From NCBI RefSeq assembly GCF_016908195.1, contig NZ_JAFBDK010000006.1, forward strand, positions 177,351 to 241,350: a stretch of DNA of 64,000 bases, in the 5' to 3' direction. The DNA comes from Jeotgalibacillus terrae (lineage in GTDB: Bacteria > Bacillota > Bacilli > Bacillales > Jeotgalibacillaceae). A model generated the notes under the pieces. The model made no database searches, had not been told where the DNA came from, and was given only the letters and a program-made list of their open reading frames with translations. The position numbers and the translations under genes are program-made. Shown piece after piece: positions 37,213 to 45,942 of the stretch. Within the stretch, counting starts at the first letter, position 1; the number at the start of each line of letters is the position of its first letter.

Positions 37213-38148
37213 TCATTCGTCAAGAGCCAACTGACCTGCCACCCGGATTTTATCAGCAGCGATTTGTGCTGAAAGCGCCTGTCCGGCAGGAAGCAGACCG
37301 TTATCCTCCCCGTCAGCATGCACCCTGACGTCTCTGTCTGCTATACAGTTCACTCGGGCAGAACGGACTTGATACACTTCTTTAAATGTCACGTGGGACC
37401 CTTTAAAAACACTTAAGAATACCAGTAAAAATTTTATTCTCGACAGACCATGTACAACAGTTACATCCAGCAGTCCGTCTTTTGTATCAGCATTCGGAGC
37501 AATTTTCATACCACCCCCGTAATAAGGCTGATTCGAGATCGTCGTAAACCAGACGCGTTTAAATTGCTTTTCACGTCTATCTGCGATGATTGTAAGCGAA
37601 TAAGGCTTAAAGACGAGCAGCTGCTGAATCAGGAAGACGACATACACTAATTTACCTGCTGACAATTTATTCAGGAGCTTTTTTATTTTTGAGCGGTTCG
37701 CAGAATATGCGACCTCCGCATCAAACCCTGCCCCCATATTACTGACGGCGACCCGCTCTTTGATCATACTGTATGTAATAAGATCCTGATCTTCACTATG
37801 CAGACGTGATAGGTGCTGAAGCAGGTTCATATCCAGTTTAAGCCCACCAAAATGTCTCGCAAAATCATTTCCGGAACCTGCAGGGATGGAAGCAAACACT
37901 GTATGCTTGTGACCTGCTGCCCCGTTTACTGCTTCATGCATCGTTCCATCCCCGCCTGATACGATAAAGCAAACCTCTTCAAGAGGATGATTATCACACC
38001 ACTCTCTGATTCTGTTTTCAATATCATGCTTAGCCCGTGAAATCCACACGTCAATACCGGCCTGATTAAAGGCGGGAATCAATAAAGTAAGTGATTTTTG
38101 ATTTAACCCTTTTCCGGCATTAGGATTAAAGACAGCGATTTTCTTCAT
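37213..38148 (-). CDS. ytlR: diacylglycerol/sphingosine-kinase-family lipid kinase YtlR
   Basis: A 311-residue DagK-type protein. The nucleotide-binding motif SGGDGTMHEAVNG lies at about 64-76, with GSGNDFARHFG about 20 residues later. These enzymes phosphorylate lipids at the membrane face. The substrate of YtlR is unknown. Its ATG overlaps the ytlQ stop by 4 nt, so it is coupled to ytlQ. Confidence 0.9.
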   Translation of the reverse strand: MKKIAVFNPNAGKGLNQKSLTLLIPAFNQAGIDVWISRAKHDIENRIREWCDNHPLEEVCFIVSGGDGTMHEAVNGAAGHKHTVFASIPAGSGNDFARHFGGLKLDMNLLQHLSRLHSEDQDLITYSMIKERVAVSNMGAGFDAEVAYSANRSKIKKLLNKLSAGKLVYVVFLIQQLLVFKPYSLTIIADRREKQFKRVWFTTISNQPYYGGGMKIAPNADTKDGLLDVTVVHGLSRIKFLLVFLSVFKGSHVTFKEVYQVRSARVNCIADRDVRVHADGEDNGLLPAGQALSAQIAADKIRVAGQLALDE

Positions 38149-39113
38149 TCTTCATGTTCACCCAGCAGCTCTTCATCCGCTTCACTCCACTGCATACGTT
38201 TGACAGAGGTTGTCTGAGCATATTCAATGATGGAGCGGGCTGCTTTCATCTGCATATGTTTAAACGGAGAAGACATCGTGCGTTGTTGTTCATGCCATTT
38301 TTGAATAGACCTTTTATCGATGACTTTATAGCCATATGGAATGTCCGGAAAGTCCACATACCCTGTTCTTGAAAAAACGGCTTTATGAATCGTAAAGTCC
38401 ACATCGTTTTTATCGAATATCTGTTGAAGAATAGATGCAGTCCGGTCCAGTGAAATTAACGGATTCAGCTGTGTATGCTCGCTTTCACCTTTTTTCACCT
38501 TCCAAAAACGCTCTGTAGAACCCACAAACACAGTGTCTTCACCCTGATCAAGAAGGGATATGCACCATAGTGCTGTCGGGGTGAACAATAGCACTTCTAA
38601 TTCTACGGGCGCTTTCTTCAATAAAAGAATCGGTTCATACATTAATAGAAATGTATCGGGAAAGCGCTGCAGGAAAAACTTCAGGTGATCATCCCGGTGA
38701 TATTTCGAATCCACATAAGATTTTTCAGTTAATGTTGAGCTCGCCCATTTCAGCTGAAACTGAAGCAGCTGATCGAGATAAAGGTGCTTCAGATCATCTA
38801 ATGTCTCCGGTTTATAATAGACTGAAGGTTCAAATGAAAGATCGTCACTTTCATCCGGCTCCTCTTCAACTTCGGGTTCTTCTTCATGCCGGACAAGAAT
38901 TTTCTTAAATCTCTTTAAGATCCCATCCTTCCCCTCCACTTCTTCTTTAAAACGCTGGATCTCCTCTTCATTAAGGTAGACACCGCCATCTTCCCACTGC
39001 TGTTTAATTTTTGTCCACTGCTGTTTTTTCAGCCTGACATATTGTGAAGGATAGCGAATCATATCTTTTTCGTATCTTGAAACGTAATCCTGCAGTTTAA
39101 TTAACTGTGCCAT
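38145..39113 (-). CDS. ytlQ: YtlQ, NERD-like protein of unknown function
   Basis: A 322-residue acidic cytoplasmic protein. The region from about 180 to 300 (LLFTPTALWCISLL, LNPLISLDRTASIL, VFSRTGYVDFP) looks like a nuclease-related NERD domain, judged by eye. The start at 39113 (MAQLIKLQDYVSRYEK) is preferred, with a GCGGTGA-like site; the upstream frame overlaps the thpR gene. It overlaps thpR by 17 nt and ytlR by 4 nt. Function unknown. Confidence 0.75.
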   Translation of the reverse strand: MAQLIKLQDYVSRYEKDMIRYPSQYVRLKKQQWTKIKQQWEDGGVYLNEEEIQRFKEEVEGKDGILKRFKKILVRHEEEPEVEEEPDESDDLSFEPSVYYKPETLDDLKHLYLDQLLQFQLKWASSTLTEKSYVDSKYHRDDHLKFFLQRFPDTFLLMYEPILLLKKAPVELEVLLFTPTALWCISLLDQGEDTVFVGSTERFWKVKKGESEHTQLNPLISLDRTASILQQIFDKNDVDFTIHKAVFSRTGYVDFPDIPYGYKVIDKRSIQKWHEQQRTMSSPFKHMQMKAARSIIEYAQTTSVKRMQWSEADEELLGEHEE

Positions 39114-39663
39114 CGTTTTCACCGCTTTCTGATAACTGATAGGAGGCGTATATGTCATACATTGGTCTTTTTTCAGGATGAATTTCATAGATGACAACTT
39201 CATCTATAAAGCCTGTTACAGGTTCAACAGGTCCTCTATATACGTCAACCGGTTCGCCTTTCCACTTTTTCGCCAATGTGACATGGGGACGAAACGGTCT
39301 ATGTTCATTTTTATTGATCAGCCCGGCAATGTCCTGAACGGTCCGGTAAAGGTCAGTCAGATGTGCAGAAGGTTTTGGTCCTGCCCACCAGACCCTGGGT
39401 GCAGACTCTTGACCAAACGTATCGATTCGATCAAACGTTACACGAAAGGCTTTATGGCTTTTAATCTTATTATCGAGCTCCGCGCAGACAATCTTAAGCT
39501 CTTGTTCTGAAACTGCACCAAAAAATGACAAGGTAATATGAAGGTCATCGCGTTCAGGATATTTTTTAAAACAGTCCTGTTGCATGTGAGCCTGCTGCAG
39601 CTCATACAATTTGTTTTTTACTTTATACGGTAATTTGCACGCAATGAAATAATGTGTTCCCAT
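39097..39663 (-). CDS. thpR: RNA 2',3'-cyclic phosphodiesterase / 2'-5' RNA ligase (ThpR, YtlP)
   Basis: A 188-residue 2H phosphoesterase with the two HxT motifs DLHITLSFFG and RPHVTLAKKW. It hydrolyses RNA 2',3'-cyclic phosphates. The ATG at 39663 is chosen because GGAGG is 6 nt upstream; the ATG at 39669 overlaps the ribosome site. First gene of thpR-ytlQ-ytlR, divergent from ytkP. Confidence 0.93.
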   Translation of the reverse strand: MGTHYFIACKLPYKVKNKLYELQQAHMQQDCFKKYPERDDLHITLSFFGAVSEQELKIVCAELDNKIKSHKAFRVTFDRIDTFGQESAPRVWWAGPKPSAHLTDLYRTVQDIAGLINKNEHRPFRPHVTLAKKWKGEPVDVYRGPVEPVTGFIDEVVIYEIHPEKRPMYDIYASYQLSESGENDGTVN

Positions 39664-39788
39664 TGTCATCCTCCATTATGCTGTACTTGCTTCATTATAA
39701 CGTTTTTTGGAAGTCTGGACAGTCTAAATTGAATCCCCGCGCGGTTAAAGGTAGAATGAAATCACGTAACTGTCTTGAAAGGATGATC

Positions 39789-40724
39789 ATGATGAAAGTA
39801 GTCAATAATATTGCAGAACTGATCGGGGATACTCCCTTTGTAAAACTTAACAGACTGCAGCCTGAAAAAGGGGCGACAGTCTATGCAAAACTTGAATATT
39901 ATAATCCGAGTAAAAGTGTAAAAGACCGCGCTGCCTTCAATATGATGCTTGAAGCTGAAAAAGCGGGACTATTAAAGGAAGGCTCTACGATCATTGAGCC
40001 AACAAGCGGTAACACTGGCATTGGCATCGCCATGAATGCAGCAGCACGCGGCTACCGTTCTATTCTTGTTATGCCTGACACAATGACAGCTGAGCGGATT
40101 AATCTGTTGAAAGCATACGGTGCTGAAGTGGTACTGACACCAGGTGATGAAAAAATGCCTGGCGCAATCAAAAAAGCAAATGAGCTCGCTAAAGATATTG
40201 AAGGCAGCTTTGTGCCTATGCAGTTTGAGAATTTTGCTAATCCTGACGCTCACAGAAAATCCACCGCACTTGAAATTATTGAAGCTGCTGATCAGCTGGG
40301 CAAACCTCTCAGTGCATTTGTTGCAACCGCAGGAACAGGCGGTACAATCACAGGTACCGGTGAAGTGCTGAAAGAAAAGTATCAGGATCTTCAGGTGCAT
40401 GTCGTTGAACCGGCAGGATCTCCTGTATTATCCGGAGGAAAGCCCGGAAAGCATAAGCTTGTTGGGACAAGCCCCGGTTTTATTCCTGATATTTTGAATC
40501 AGGAAGTGTATGACAAGATTCACAAAATTGAAGATGAACAGGCATATGATATTACACGCCGCCTTGCGCGGGAGGAAGGAATCTTAGTCGGTCCTTCATC
40601 AGGTGCAGCATGTTATGCGGCTTTAGAAGTGGCAAAGACACTGCCTGAGGATTCGTTTGTGGTGTTTATTGCGTGTGATACAGGTGAGAGATACCTGTCG
40701 AGCGACGTGTTCAGGTATGAATAG
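39789..40724 (+). CDS. ytkP: cysteine synthase-family PLP enzyme YtkP
   Basis: A 311-residue O-acetylserine sulfhydrylase-like enzyme, the same length as B. subtilis YtkP. The PLP lysine is K45 in SKSVKDRAAF and the phosphate loop is TSGNTGIGIA. It probably makes cysteine or a related amino acid from an O-acyl-serine. The ATG at 39789 has AAAGG ahead; ATG 39792 is an alternative. The upstream frame overlaps the divergent thpR and is not coding. Its terminator appears to be repeat element D. Confidence 0.93.
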   Translation: MMKVVNNIAELIGDTPFVKLNRLQPEKGATVYAKLEYYNPSKSVKDRAAFNMMLEAEKAGLLKEGSTIIEPTSGNTGIGIAMNAAARGYRSILVMPDTMTAERINLLKAYGAEVVLTPGDEKMPGAIKKANELAKDIEGSFVPMQFENFANPDAHRKSTALEIIEAADQLGKPLSAFVATAGTGGTITGTGEVLKEKYQDLQVHVVEPAGSPVLSGGKPGKHKLVGTSPGFIPDILNQEVYDKIHKIEDEQAYDITRRLAREEGILVGPSSGAACYAALEVAKTLPEDSFVVFIACDTGERYLSSDVFRYE

Positions 40725-40746
40725 AGTAATATGACAATATAGAACC

Positions 40747-40882
40747 GCTGCCCCTCTCCGTACAGGACTGCGCTTTCCTGCCCCCGGGCGGTGAGCCTCC
40801 TCATGCTTCGCATTGCGGGGTCTCACCTGTCCCTTCCTGGGGCGGGAGTCTCCGTCCTGTACTACAAGGGGCAGCTTTTTTT
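40747..40882 (-). repeat. structured intergenic element D (reverse), doubling as ytkP terminator
   Basis: Outer arms GCTGCCCCT (40747-40755) and AGGGGCAGC (40867-40875), second arms GTACAGGAC and GTCCTGTAC, core GGTGAG with CTCACC, apical hairpin ATGC-GAA-GCAT on the minus strand. On the plus strand the closing arm is followed by seven T, and ytkP ends 23 nt before, so the element can act as an intrinsic terminator. Confidence 0.85.
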
Positions 40883-40906
40883 GGTAAAATCTCAAAATAT
40901 TCATAT

Positions 40907-40944
40907 AAAAAACAGGCTGGGATCTTTTTCTTCAGCCTGTTTTT
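40907..40944. terminator. bidirectional terminator between elements D and E
   Basis: AAAACAGGCTG (40909-40919) pairs with CAGCCTGTTTT (40933-40943), with A and T runs on either side. It can stop dat transcription on the minus strand and residual ytkP read-through on the plus strand. Confidence 0.8.
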
Positions 40945-40954
40945 CTGTATAACC

Positions 40955-41063
40955 GGTTCACTTCACTGCAGGCGGTCGCTGAGCCTCCTCGAGCTTCGCT
41001 CTGCGGGGTCTCAGCTGTCCCGCTAATCGTCCCGGAGTCACCGCCTTCCGCTACGCTCACCTG
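40955..41063 (-). repeat. structured intergenic element E (reverse)
   Basis: Core stem GCTGAG (40978-40983) with CTCAGC (41010-41015), apical hairpin GAGC-GAA-GCTC on the minus strand, and arms GGCGGT with ACCGCC. It shares GTCCCG.TAATCGTCCCGG with element A but differs from neighbour D, so D and E are not a simple tandem duplication. Confidence 0.8.
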
Positions 41064-41104
41064 AATATACCTATACTGACATGTCACATTTTAAATTTTA
41101 ACGA

Positions 41105-41974
41105 TTACAGCGTAATTGTCTCTGTTAATGCCCCGCATTGTTTTTCAACTGCTTCTTCGAATGCTTCCTGCAGTTTACGTGTCCAGTTACCTGGTGTGCC
41201 GTTTGCGATTTGTGCGTCATTTACCTGTGTTAACGGCATGACTTCAGCTGTGGTGCTTGCCATAAAGACTTCTTCTGCATTCATCAGTTCATCAAGTGTG
41301 AATGGTTTTTCAGCAACCTGAAGACCAATTGCTGCGCAGTGCTTTAAAATTTCACGACGTGTAATCCCGTTTAAAATCAAATTTGTAGCAGGATGCGTAT
41401 ACATCGTGTTATCTGAAATGATAAAAATATTGGACGATGATCCTTCAGTAACCATTTTATCTCTGTGCAGGATCGCTTCAAAGCCGCCTTTAGATACTGC
41501 TTCCTGTTTTGCAAGCAGGTTGCCGAGTAAGTTCAGGCTCTTAATGTCACATCTCAGCCATCTGACATCCGGTGTTGTAATTGCCTTAACACCAGCGCTC
41601 ATATCAGCAACAGGACGCGCTACCTCCTTTGTATAGGCAGTGAGGACTGCGCTTGACTGGTCAGGAAAGTGGTGCTGTCTTGATGAAGCTCCGCGTGTGA
41701 CCTGAAGATAAATAATCCCTGTATCAAGCTGATTGTCTTCCATCAGCTTTTCCAGCCTGCCTGTTAATTCTTCAAGCGTGAAAGGAAGTGTCAGAAATAT
41801 CTTTTCAGCAGATTCAAATAACCTTGTCAGATGCTCTTTCGCTGTAAACATTTTACCGCCGTATACTCTGACAACTTCATATACACCGTCACCAAACTGA
41901 TAGCCGCGATCTTCAATATCCACTGTTCCGTTTACTCGGTCTAAAAACTGATCATTTACAAGAATTGTTCCCAA
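41105..41974 (-). CDS. dat: D-alanine (D-amino acid) aminotransferase
   Basis: A 289-residue fold-type IV PLP enzyme that interconverts D-alanine and D-glutamate for peptidoglycan. Family sequence EDRGYQFGDGVYEVVRVY near the N-terminus and the PLP lysine in NLLAKQEA. The TTG at 41974 is used because GAGGGGGAG lies 5 nt upstream; the longer frame starts inside that site. It follows pepV by 17 nt in an operon. Confidence 0.95.
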   Translation of the reverse strand: MGTILVNDQFLDRVNGTVDIEDRGYQFGDGVYEVVRVYGGKMFTAKEHLTRLFESAEKIFLTLPFTLEELTGRLEKLMEDNQLDTGIIYLQVTRGASSRQHHFPDQSSAVLTAYTKEVARPVADMSAGVKAITTPDVRWLRCDIKSLNLLGNLLAKQEAVSKGGFEAILHRDKMVTEGSSSNIFIISDNTMYTHPATNLILNGITRREILKHCAAIGLQVAEKPFTLDELMNAEEVFMASTTAEVMPLTQVNDAQIANGTPGNWTRKLQEAFEEAVEKQCGALTETITL

Positions 41975-41991
41975 ACTGATCTCCCCCTCTA

Positions 41992-43410
41992 TCATTCCTT
42001 TTCGCAGACGAGCTCATAGATGGCTTCTGCGTATATAGCCGTGGCTTTTAATAAGTCTTCTATTTCAATGTATTCATCTTTCTGGTGTGCTACATCTTCT
42101 TTTCCGGGGAACAGTGCGCCAAATGCTACTCCTTTTTCAAGTGAGCGTGCATAAGTGCCTCCCCCAATGGCGAGAAGTTCACTTTTTTCACCGGTCTGAT
42201 TCTCATAGACCTTCAGTAATGTCTGGATAAAAGGATCATCACCATTGACATGATGCGGCTTTGAATCATCTTTCACATCAATCCGGATATGGTGATTCTT
42301 CATTTCTTCACTCAGCCAGTCACGCTTCTGATCCATATCATATGTAACCGGATAGCGTATATTGAGTCCGAAATAAGCCTGATCTTCTGTATAACGGATC
42401 AGACCGGTGTTCAGTGTCAGATCACCGCTGATGTCATCCTGACCTGCGATGCCAAGCGCAACACCTCTCGAACCATTATATAAGTATTTATTGGCAAAGC
42501 CCGCAAACGCCTTTGATCTGGCATCGAGCCCGAACATGCATAAGAATCTTAACAGCATAATGCCTGCGTTGATTCCGTCGTCAGGCTCCATTGCATGAGC
42601 AGATTGCCCATTCAGCTCCATCGTAAGCAGTCCGCTCTTCACATAAAAATCTCCGCTTAATTCATGCTCCTTCAGAAATTCTTCATATTCCTGCAGCAGA
42701 TAAGTCTGTTCAGCATGAACGGTCAGTTCTGCCTTCGCATAATCCGGCACCATATTGTAGCGTTCGCCGGAATAGAACGTATGCATTTCGCTCTTAGGCG
42801 CATGCACGTCAGGTTCATAATCTGTCAAATGGAAATCGGCGTCCATGATTCCTTTTTCAGCATGAATCACAGGAAAATCGGCATCAGGAGCAAATCCGAT
42901 TGAAGGCATTTCTTCTTCCTGGAAATAACGGTCTACACAGCGCCAGTCACTTTCTTCGTCTGTACCAATAATCATCCTGACTCTTTTATTCATTTTCAGA
43001 TCAAGTTCTTTAATGATCTTCATTGCAAAATAAGCTGCAATTGTCGGACCTTTGTCATCAATGGCACCCCGGCCAAATAGCTTTCCGTCTTCAACAACAC
43101 CTTCAAATGGGTTATGCGACCAGCCTTTGCCTGCCGGTACAACATCAACGTGACAAAGAATACCGAGCAGCTCATCCCCCTGTCCCATCTCCAGGTGCCC
43201 TGCTATATTGCCAACGTTTTTACTTTTGAATCCGGCTGACTCACCGGCGTTTAATAAATAATCCAGTGCCTCTTTTACTTCTTTACCAAAAGGGGCGTTA
43301 TCATCTGCAGCTGATTCATCCAGTACACTCGGAATCGCGATTAGCTGTCTGAGTTCCCTGATGATCTCGTCTCTTCTTTTTTCTGCTTCATCTGTCCAGC
43401 TGATCGTCAC
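41992..43410 (-). CDS. pepV: dipeptidase PepV (M20 family)
   Basis: A 472-residue zinc dipeptidase that cleaves dipeptides in the cytoplasm. Metal motifs CHVDVVPAGKGW, GRGAIDDKGP and GTDEESDW, with the lid domain between. GTG 43410 is chosen because GGAG lies 8 nt before it and the protein then starts at the family position; the open frame to 43506 overlaps ythQ. B. subtilis PepV (YtjP) is 463 residues. It is upstream of dat. Confidence 0.93.
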   Translation of the reverse strand: MTISWTDEAEKRRDEIIRELRQLIAIPSVLDESAADDNAPFGKEVKEALDYLLNAGESAGFKSKNVGNIAGHLEMGQGDELLGILCHVDVVPAGKGWSHNPFEGVVEDGKLFGRGAIDDKGPTIAAYFAMKIIKELDLKMNKRVRMIIGTDEESDWRCVDRYFQEEEMPSIGFAPDADFPVIHAEKGIMDADFHLTDYEPDVHAPKSEMHTFYSGERYNMVPDYAKAELTVHAEQTYLLQEYEEFLKEHELSGDFYVKSGLLTMELNGQSAHAMEPDDGINAGIMLLRFLCMFGLDARSKAFAGFANKYLYNGSRGVALGIAGQDDISGDLTLNTGLIRYTEDQAYFGLNIRYPVTYDMDQKRDWLSEEMKNHHIRIDVKDDSKPHHVNGDDPFIQTLLKVYENQTGEKSELLAIGGGTYARSLEKGVAFGALFPGKEDVAHQKDEYIEIEDLLKATAIYAEAIYELVCEKE

Positions 43411-43483
43411 CGCGTTCACTCCGTTCTTTGATAATGGTCCTATTATAGAACATTTCACTCGTGGAATCACCATGAAATTTGAT

Positions 43484-44614
43484 TCAGATAAAATAGATGA
43501 CAGCAAAAATCAGATATGGAACGATCACAATCAGATTAAATATTCGTCTGACTTTAAAATAGGCATCCCTGGCTTTATACTTGCCCCCGATCGCATGTTG
43601 ATCAATCAGCTGAGCCCACATCTGTCCAAGCACCATGACTGTTCCAAATGCCAAAAACGATACGATAATCAAGTATCCCCAGCCTGTGGGAACAAAGAAC
43701 CCTGATGCGCCTGATGCACCGAAAAATCGCATAATATGATAGGTAAATTCTCTATCCCTTGCATAATGTTTGATGAACAGCTCTGCCAGCGCCTGCTTTG
43801 GCCCGGCGTTTTTAAAAATCTTCTGCGAGTATCCGAACAGCCAGGGCTTGGAACGTGTTTTTGCTTTTGGCGGTGTCTCCACTTCATAAGACATTGAGAA
43901 CATTTTTTTAATGAGCCGCGTCTTATATTCACGTTCCTTTAACCCGTGATCGAGAATTCTATTTGCAGAGAGCAGGCTGTTTTTCAGTAATACAGGAAGG
44001 ATTGCCATTAATATGATCAGCGGCAGCATAGCCGCGAACGGCACGTAAAAACTCAACCAGACGAAAGGAAACGCACCAATGAACAGGACAATTCCAATCA
44101 CGATGACAACAGCCTGAAGCGCCCAGCCTTTGAATCTCAGCCATGAAAAATAGAACAACGCTTTTCCACTTACACGTAAGGATGCAGCCGCAATCCACAA
44201 TGCAAATACTGAGAGCCAGCTGACTGAAAGAAAATTGATCAGAAAAGGCAGCAATAAAACGATCACTATGCCTGTTTCCATAAATGAAAATACTAAGTTA
44301 TAAATAAAGCTTTTCTTTAAAATTAATTCAACCTGATTTCTTCTTTTTATTAAGAAGACACTGTCCGCTTCATAAAGAAATGTCCGCCACCTTGAAGACA
44401 GTACAGATAGCGCGATGACGAGTGCCGCAAGCCGCCAGTCGAACCAGTTAAACCAATCAGGAGGCTCTATCCAGAGCGATCTGTAAAATAGACCTGTGAA
44501 AAAAAGTACCGGCAGTATAAAGTAGACAATCACAGTCCAGTCAATCGCTGTCTTGAGAATGCCGTACTGATAATTATAGTCTTTCCGGATTCTTGTAAGT
44601 AATAGACCTTTCAA
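43484..44614 (-). CDS. ythQ: ABC transporter permease, EcsB family (YthQ)
   Basis: A 376-residue membrane protein with several hydrophobic segments (TVIVYFILPVLFF, LAALVIALSVLS and others), recognised as an EcsB-type permease from its charged N-terminus (MKGLLLTRIRKDYNYQY) and its place directly behind the ATPase ythP. The substrate is unknown; the related EcsAB affects secretion and membrane proteolysis. Two nt separate it from ythP. Confidence 0.88.
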   Translation of the reverse strand: MKGLLLTRIRKDYNYQYGILKTAIDWTVIVYFILPVLFFTGLFYRSLWIEPPDWFNWFDWRLAALVIALSVLSSRWRTFLYEADSVFLIKRRNQVELILKKSFIYNLVFSFMETGIVIVLLLPFLINFLSVSWLSVFALWIAAASLRVSGKALFYFSWLRFKGWALQAVVIVIGIVLFIGAFPFVWLSFYVPFAAMLPLIILMAILPVLLKNSLLSANRILDHGLKEREYKTRLIKKMFSMSYEVETPPKAKTRSKPWLFGYSQKIFKNAGPKQALAELFIKHYARDREFTYHIMRFFGASGASGFFVPTGWGYLIIVSFLAFGTVMVLGQMWAQLIDQHAIGGKYKARDAYFKVRRIFNLIVIVPYLIFAVIYFI

Positions 44615-44616
44615 GG

Positions 44617-45300
44617 TTACTCAGCCTCCGGAATACAGCCATACAGATCCGTAGCGCCATGCTGAGACAATACTTCCTCAAGCGTTCCCTGAGCAGACAC
44701 AGTCCCTTCTGCAATAATCACAAATCTGTCTCCGATCTTCTCTGCTGTATCAAGGACATGGGTGCACATCAATATCCCTGCACCCCTCTTCCTCTCCTCT
44801 TCAATCAGCTTCATGAACAACTTCACTGCTGAAGGGTCAAGTCCCATAAAAGGCTCATCGATTATCCACAGTGACGGTTTTGTTAAAAGTGCAAGCAGCA
44901 GCATCGCTTTTTGCTGCATGCCTTTAGAAAAAGTTCCCGGCAGTTCATGAATCACTTTCATCAGCTGAAATTTCTCAAGCCACATTTTCGCTCTTGGCTT
45001 CCATTCCGCTTCCGGCAGTTCTTCAATATCAGCAATAAACTGCAAATGCTCCTGGAGTGTTAATTCGTCATAAAAGACAGGCCTTTCCGGTATAAATGAG
45101 TAACGTATGTTTTTTTGAAATACTACTTCCCCTTCTAAAAATGGCAGCTGACCCATGATCGCTTTCAGCGTCGTACTCTTTCCTGCACCGTTAGATCCGA
45201 TCATTACAAGCAGCTCGCCCTGTTGAAGCTGAAAATGTATATGTTGGATTGTTGATTGATTCGGTATGTAACTTCCTGACTGTATATGTACTTTCAGCAT
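44617..45300 (-). CDS. ythP: ABC transporter ATP-binding protein YthP
   Basis: A 227-residue ATPase. Walker A GSNGAGKST (35-43), a degenerate signature TFSKGMQQKAML in place of LSGGQ, Walker B LWIIDEP and the switch His in CTHVLD. It energises the EcsB-like permease encoded next. First gene of ythP-ythQ-pepV-dat. ATG with an AAAGGGAGTGGG site upstream. Confidence 0.93.
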   Translation of the reverse strand: MLKVHIQSGSYIPNQSTIQHIHFQLQQGELLVMIGSNGAGKSTTLKAIMGQLPFLEGEVVFQKNIRYSFIPERPVFYDELTLQEHLQFIADIEELPEAEWKPRAKMWLEKFQLMKVIHELPGTFSKGMQQKAMLLLALLTKPSLWIIDEPFMGLDPSAVKLFMKLIEEERKRGAGILMCTHVLDTAEKIGDRFVIIAEGTVSAQGTLEEVLSQHGATDLYGCIPEAE

Positions 45301-45442
45301 AAACCCACTCCCTTTTTAATACTTACGGTTTATCTGTCTAAAAGTTTCTGTTTCTTTCAATAACGAACGATTCATTTGAAAAAATGTTAATAGTTTGTAA
45401 ATAGGTACAAAAGGGTGGAATTTTACTTGAAGGGGGTGTACA

Positions 45443-45529
45443 ATGAAATTGTCAGACAATCATAATTGTCGAAAAAGAATAAGAAGGGGCTGTCGTCAGG
45501 CATCCAATTTTATTTCTGAGCATGAATAA
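45443..45529 (+). CDS. possible 28-residue small protein or leader peptide before ytzE
   Basis: ATG at 45443 follows AGGGGG (45431-45436) at 6 nt and opens 28 codons ending TAA at 45527-45529. The peptide is basic with two cysteines (MKLSDNHNCRKRIRRGC...). It lies in the otherwise empty 278-nt gap between divergent ythP and ytzE, 50 nt before the ytzE start. The ribosome site is good, but nothing else supports translation. Confidence 0.3.
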   Translation: MKLSDNHNCRKRIRRGCRQASNFISEHE

Positions 45530-45578
45530 CCTGTTAACCGTCGTCATTGCCATGGAAAAAAGATGAGGGAGTGGTTTT

Positions 45579-45797
45579 TTGAAACCAACTACGAACAGAA
45601 TGCTGACGCGTATCAAATCTGTCTATATGTTCATTAAAGACAATGGAACAGTGACTACAAATGATTTGGTAGATGAATTCGGCATTACACCTCGCACCAT
45701 TCAAAGGGATTTGAATGTGTTAGCCTATAACGATTTAGTGACAAGTCCTAGTCGGGGCAAATGGACAACGACAGAGAAGAAAGTAAAAATTTCATAA
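45579..45797 (+). CDS. ytzE: small DeoR-type HTH protein YtzE
   Basis: A 72-residue protein consisting of little more than a DeoR-family winged helix (TTNDLVDEFGITPRTIQRDLNVL), with no effector domain. It is probably a DNA-binding regulator with unknown targets. TTG start with GAGGGAGTGG upstream. Divergent from the ythP operon, which could be a target. Confidence 0.9.
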   Translation: MKPTTNRMLTRIKSVYMFIKDNGTVTTNDLVDEFGITPRTIQRDLNVLAYNDLVTSPSRGKWTTTEKKVKIS

Positions 45798-45810
45798 ATT
45801 GAAAGTATAA

Positions 45811-45840
45811 AAGAGCAGCGCCGCAGCGCTGCTCTTGTTT
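45811..45840 (+). terminator. ytzE terminator
   Basis: AAGAGCAGCGC (45811-45821) with GCGCTGCTCTT (45826-45836), tetraloop CGCA, then GTTTTGTT. Confidence 0.88.
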
Positions 45841-45861
45841 TGTTATTGTGAGGATTTAAAA

Positions 45862-45910
45862 AGCTGACCCTTTCCGCGGGAGTCTACGTTTCCCGCTCCA
45901 AGGGTCAGCT
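45862..45910. repeat. structured intergenic element F (short form)
   Basis: AGCTGACCCTT (45862-45872) and AAGGGTCAGCT (45900-45910) enclose GCGGGA and TCCCGC with symmetric TCC/TCC internal loops. Sequence between (CGGGAGTCTACGTTTCCCGC) resembles the outer part of the family without its GAGACCCCGC core. It is 33 nt from the end of the pseudouridine synthase gene. Confidence 0.65.
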
Positions 45911-45942
45911 GGATGTCAGTTAAACCTGATGACTCAGTTCTT

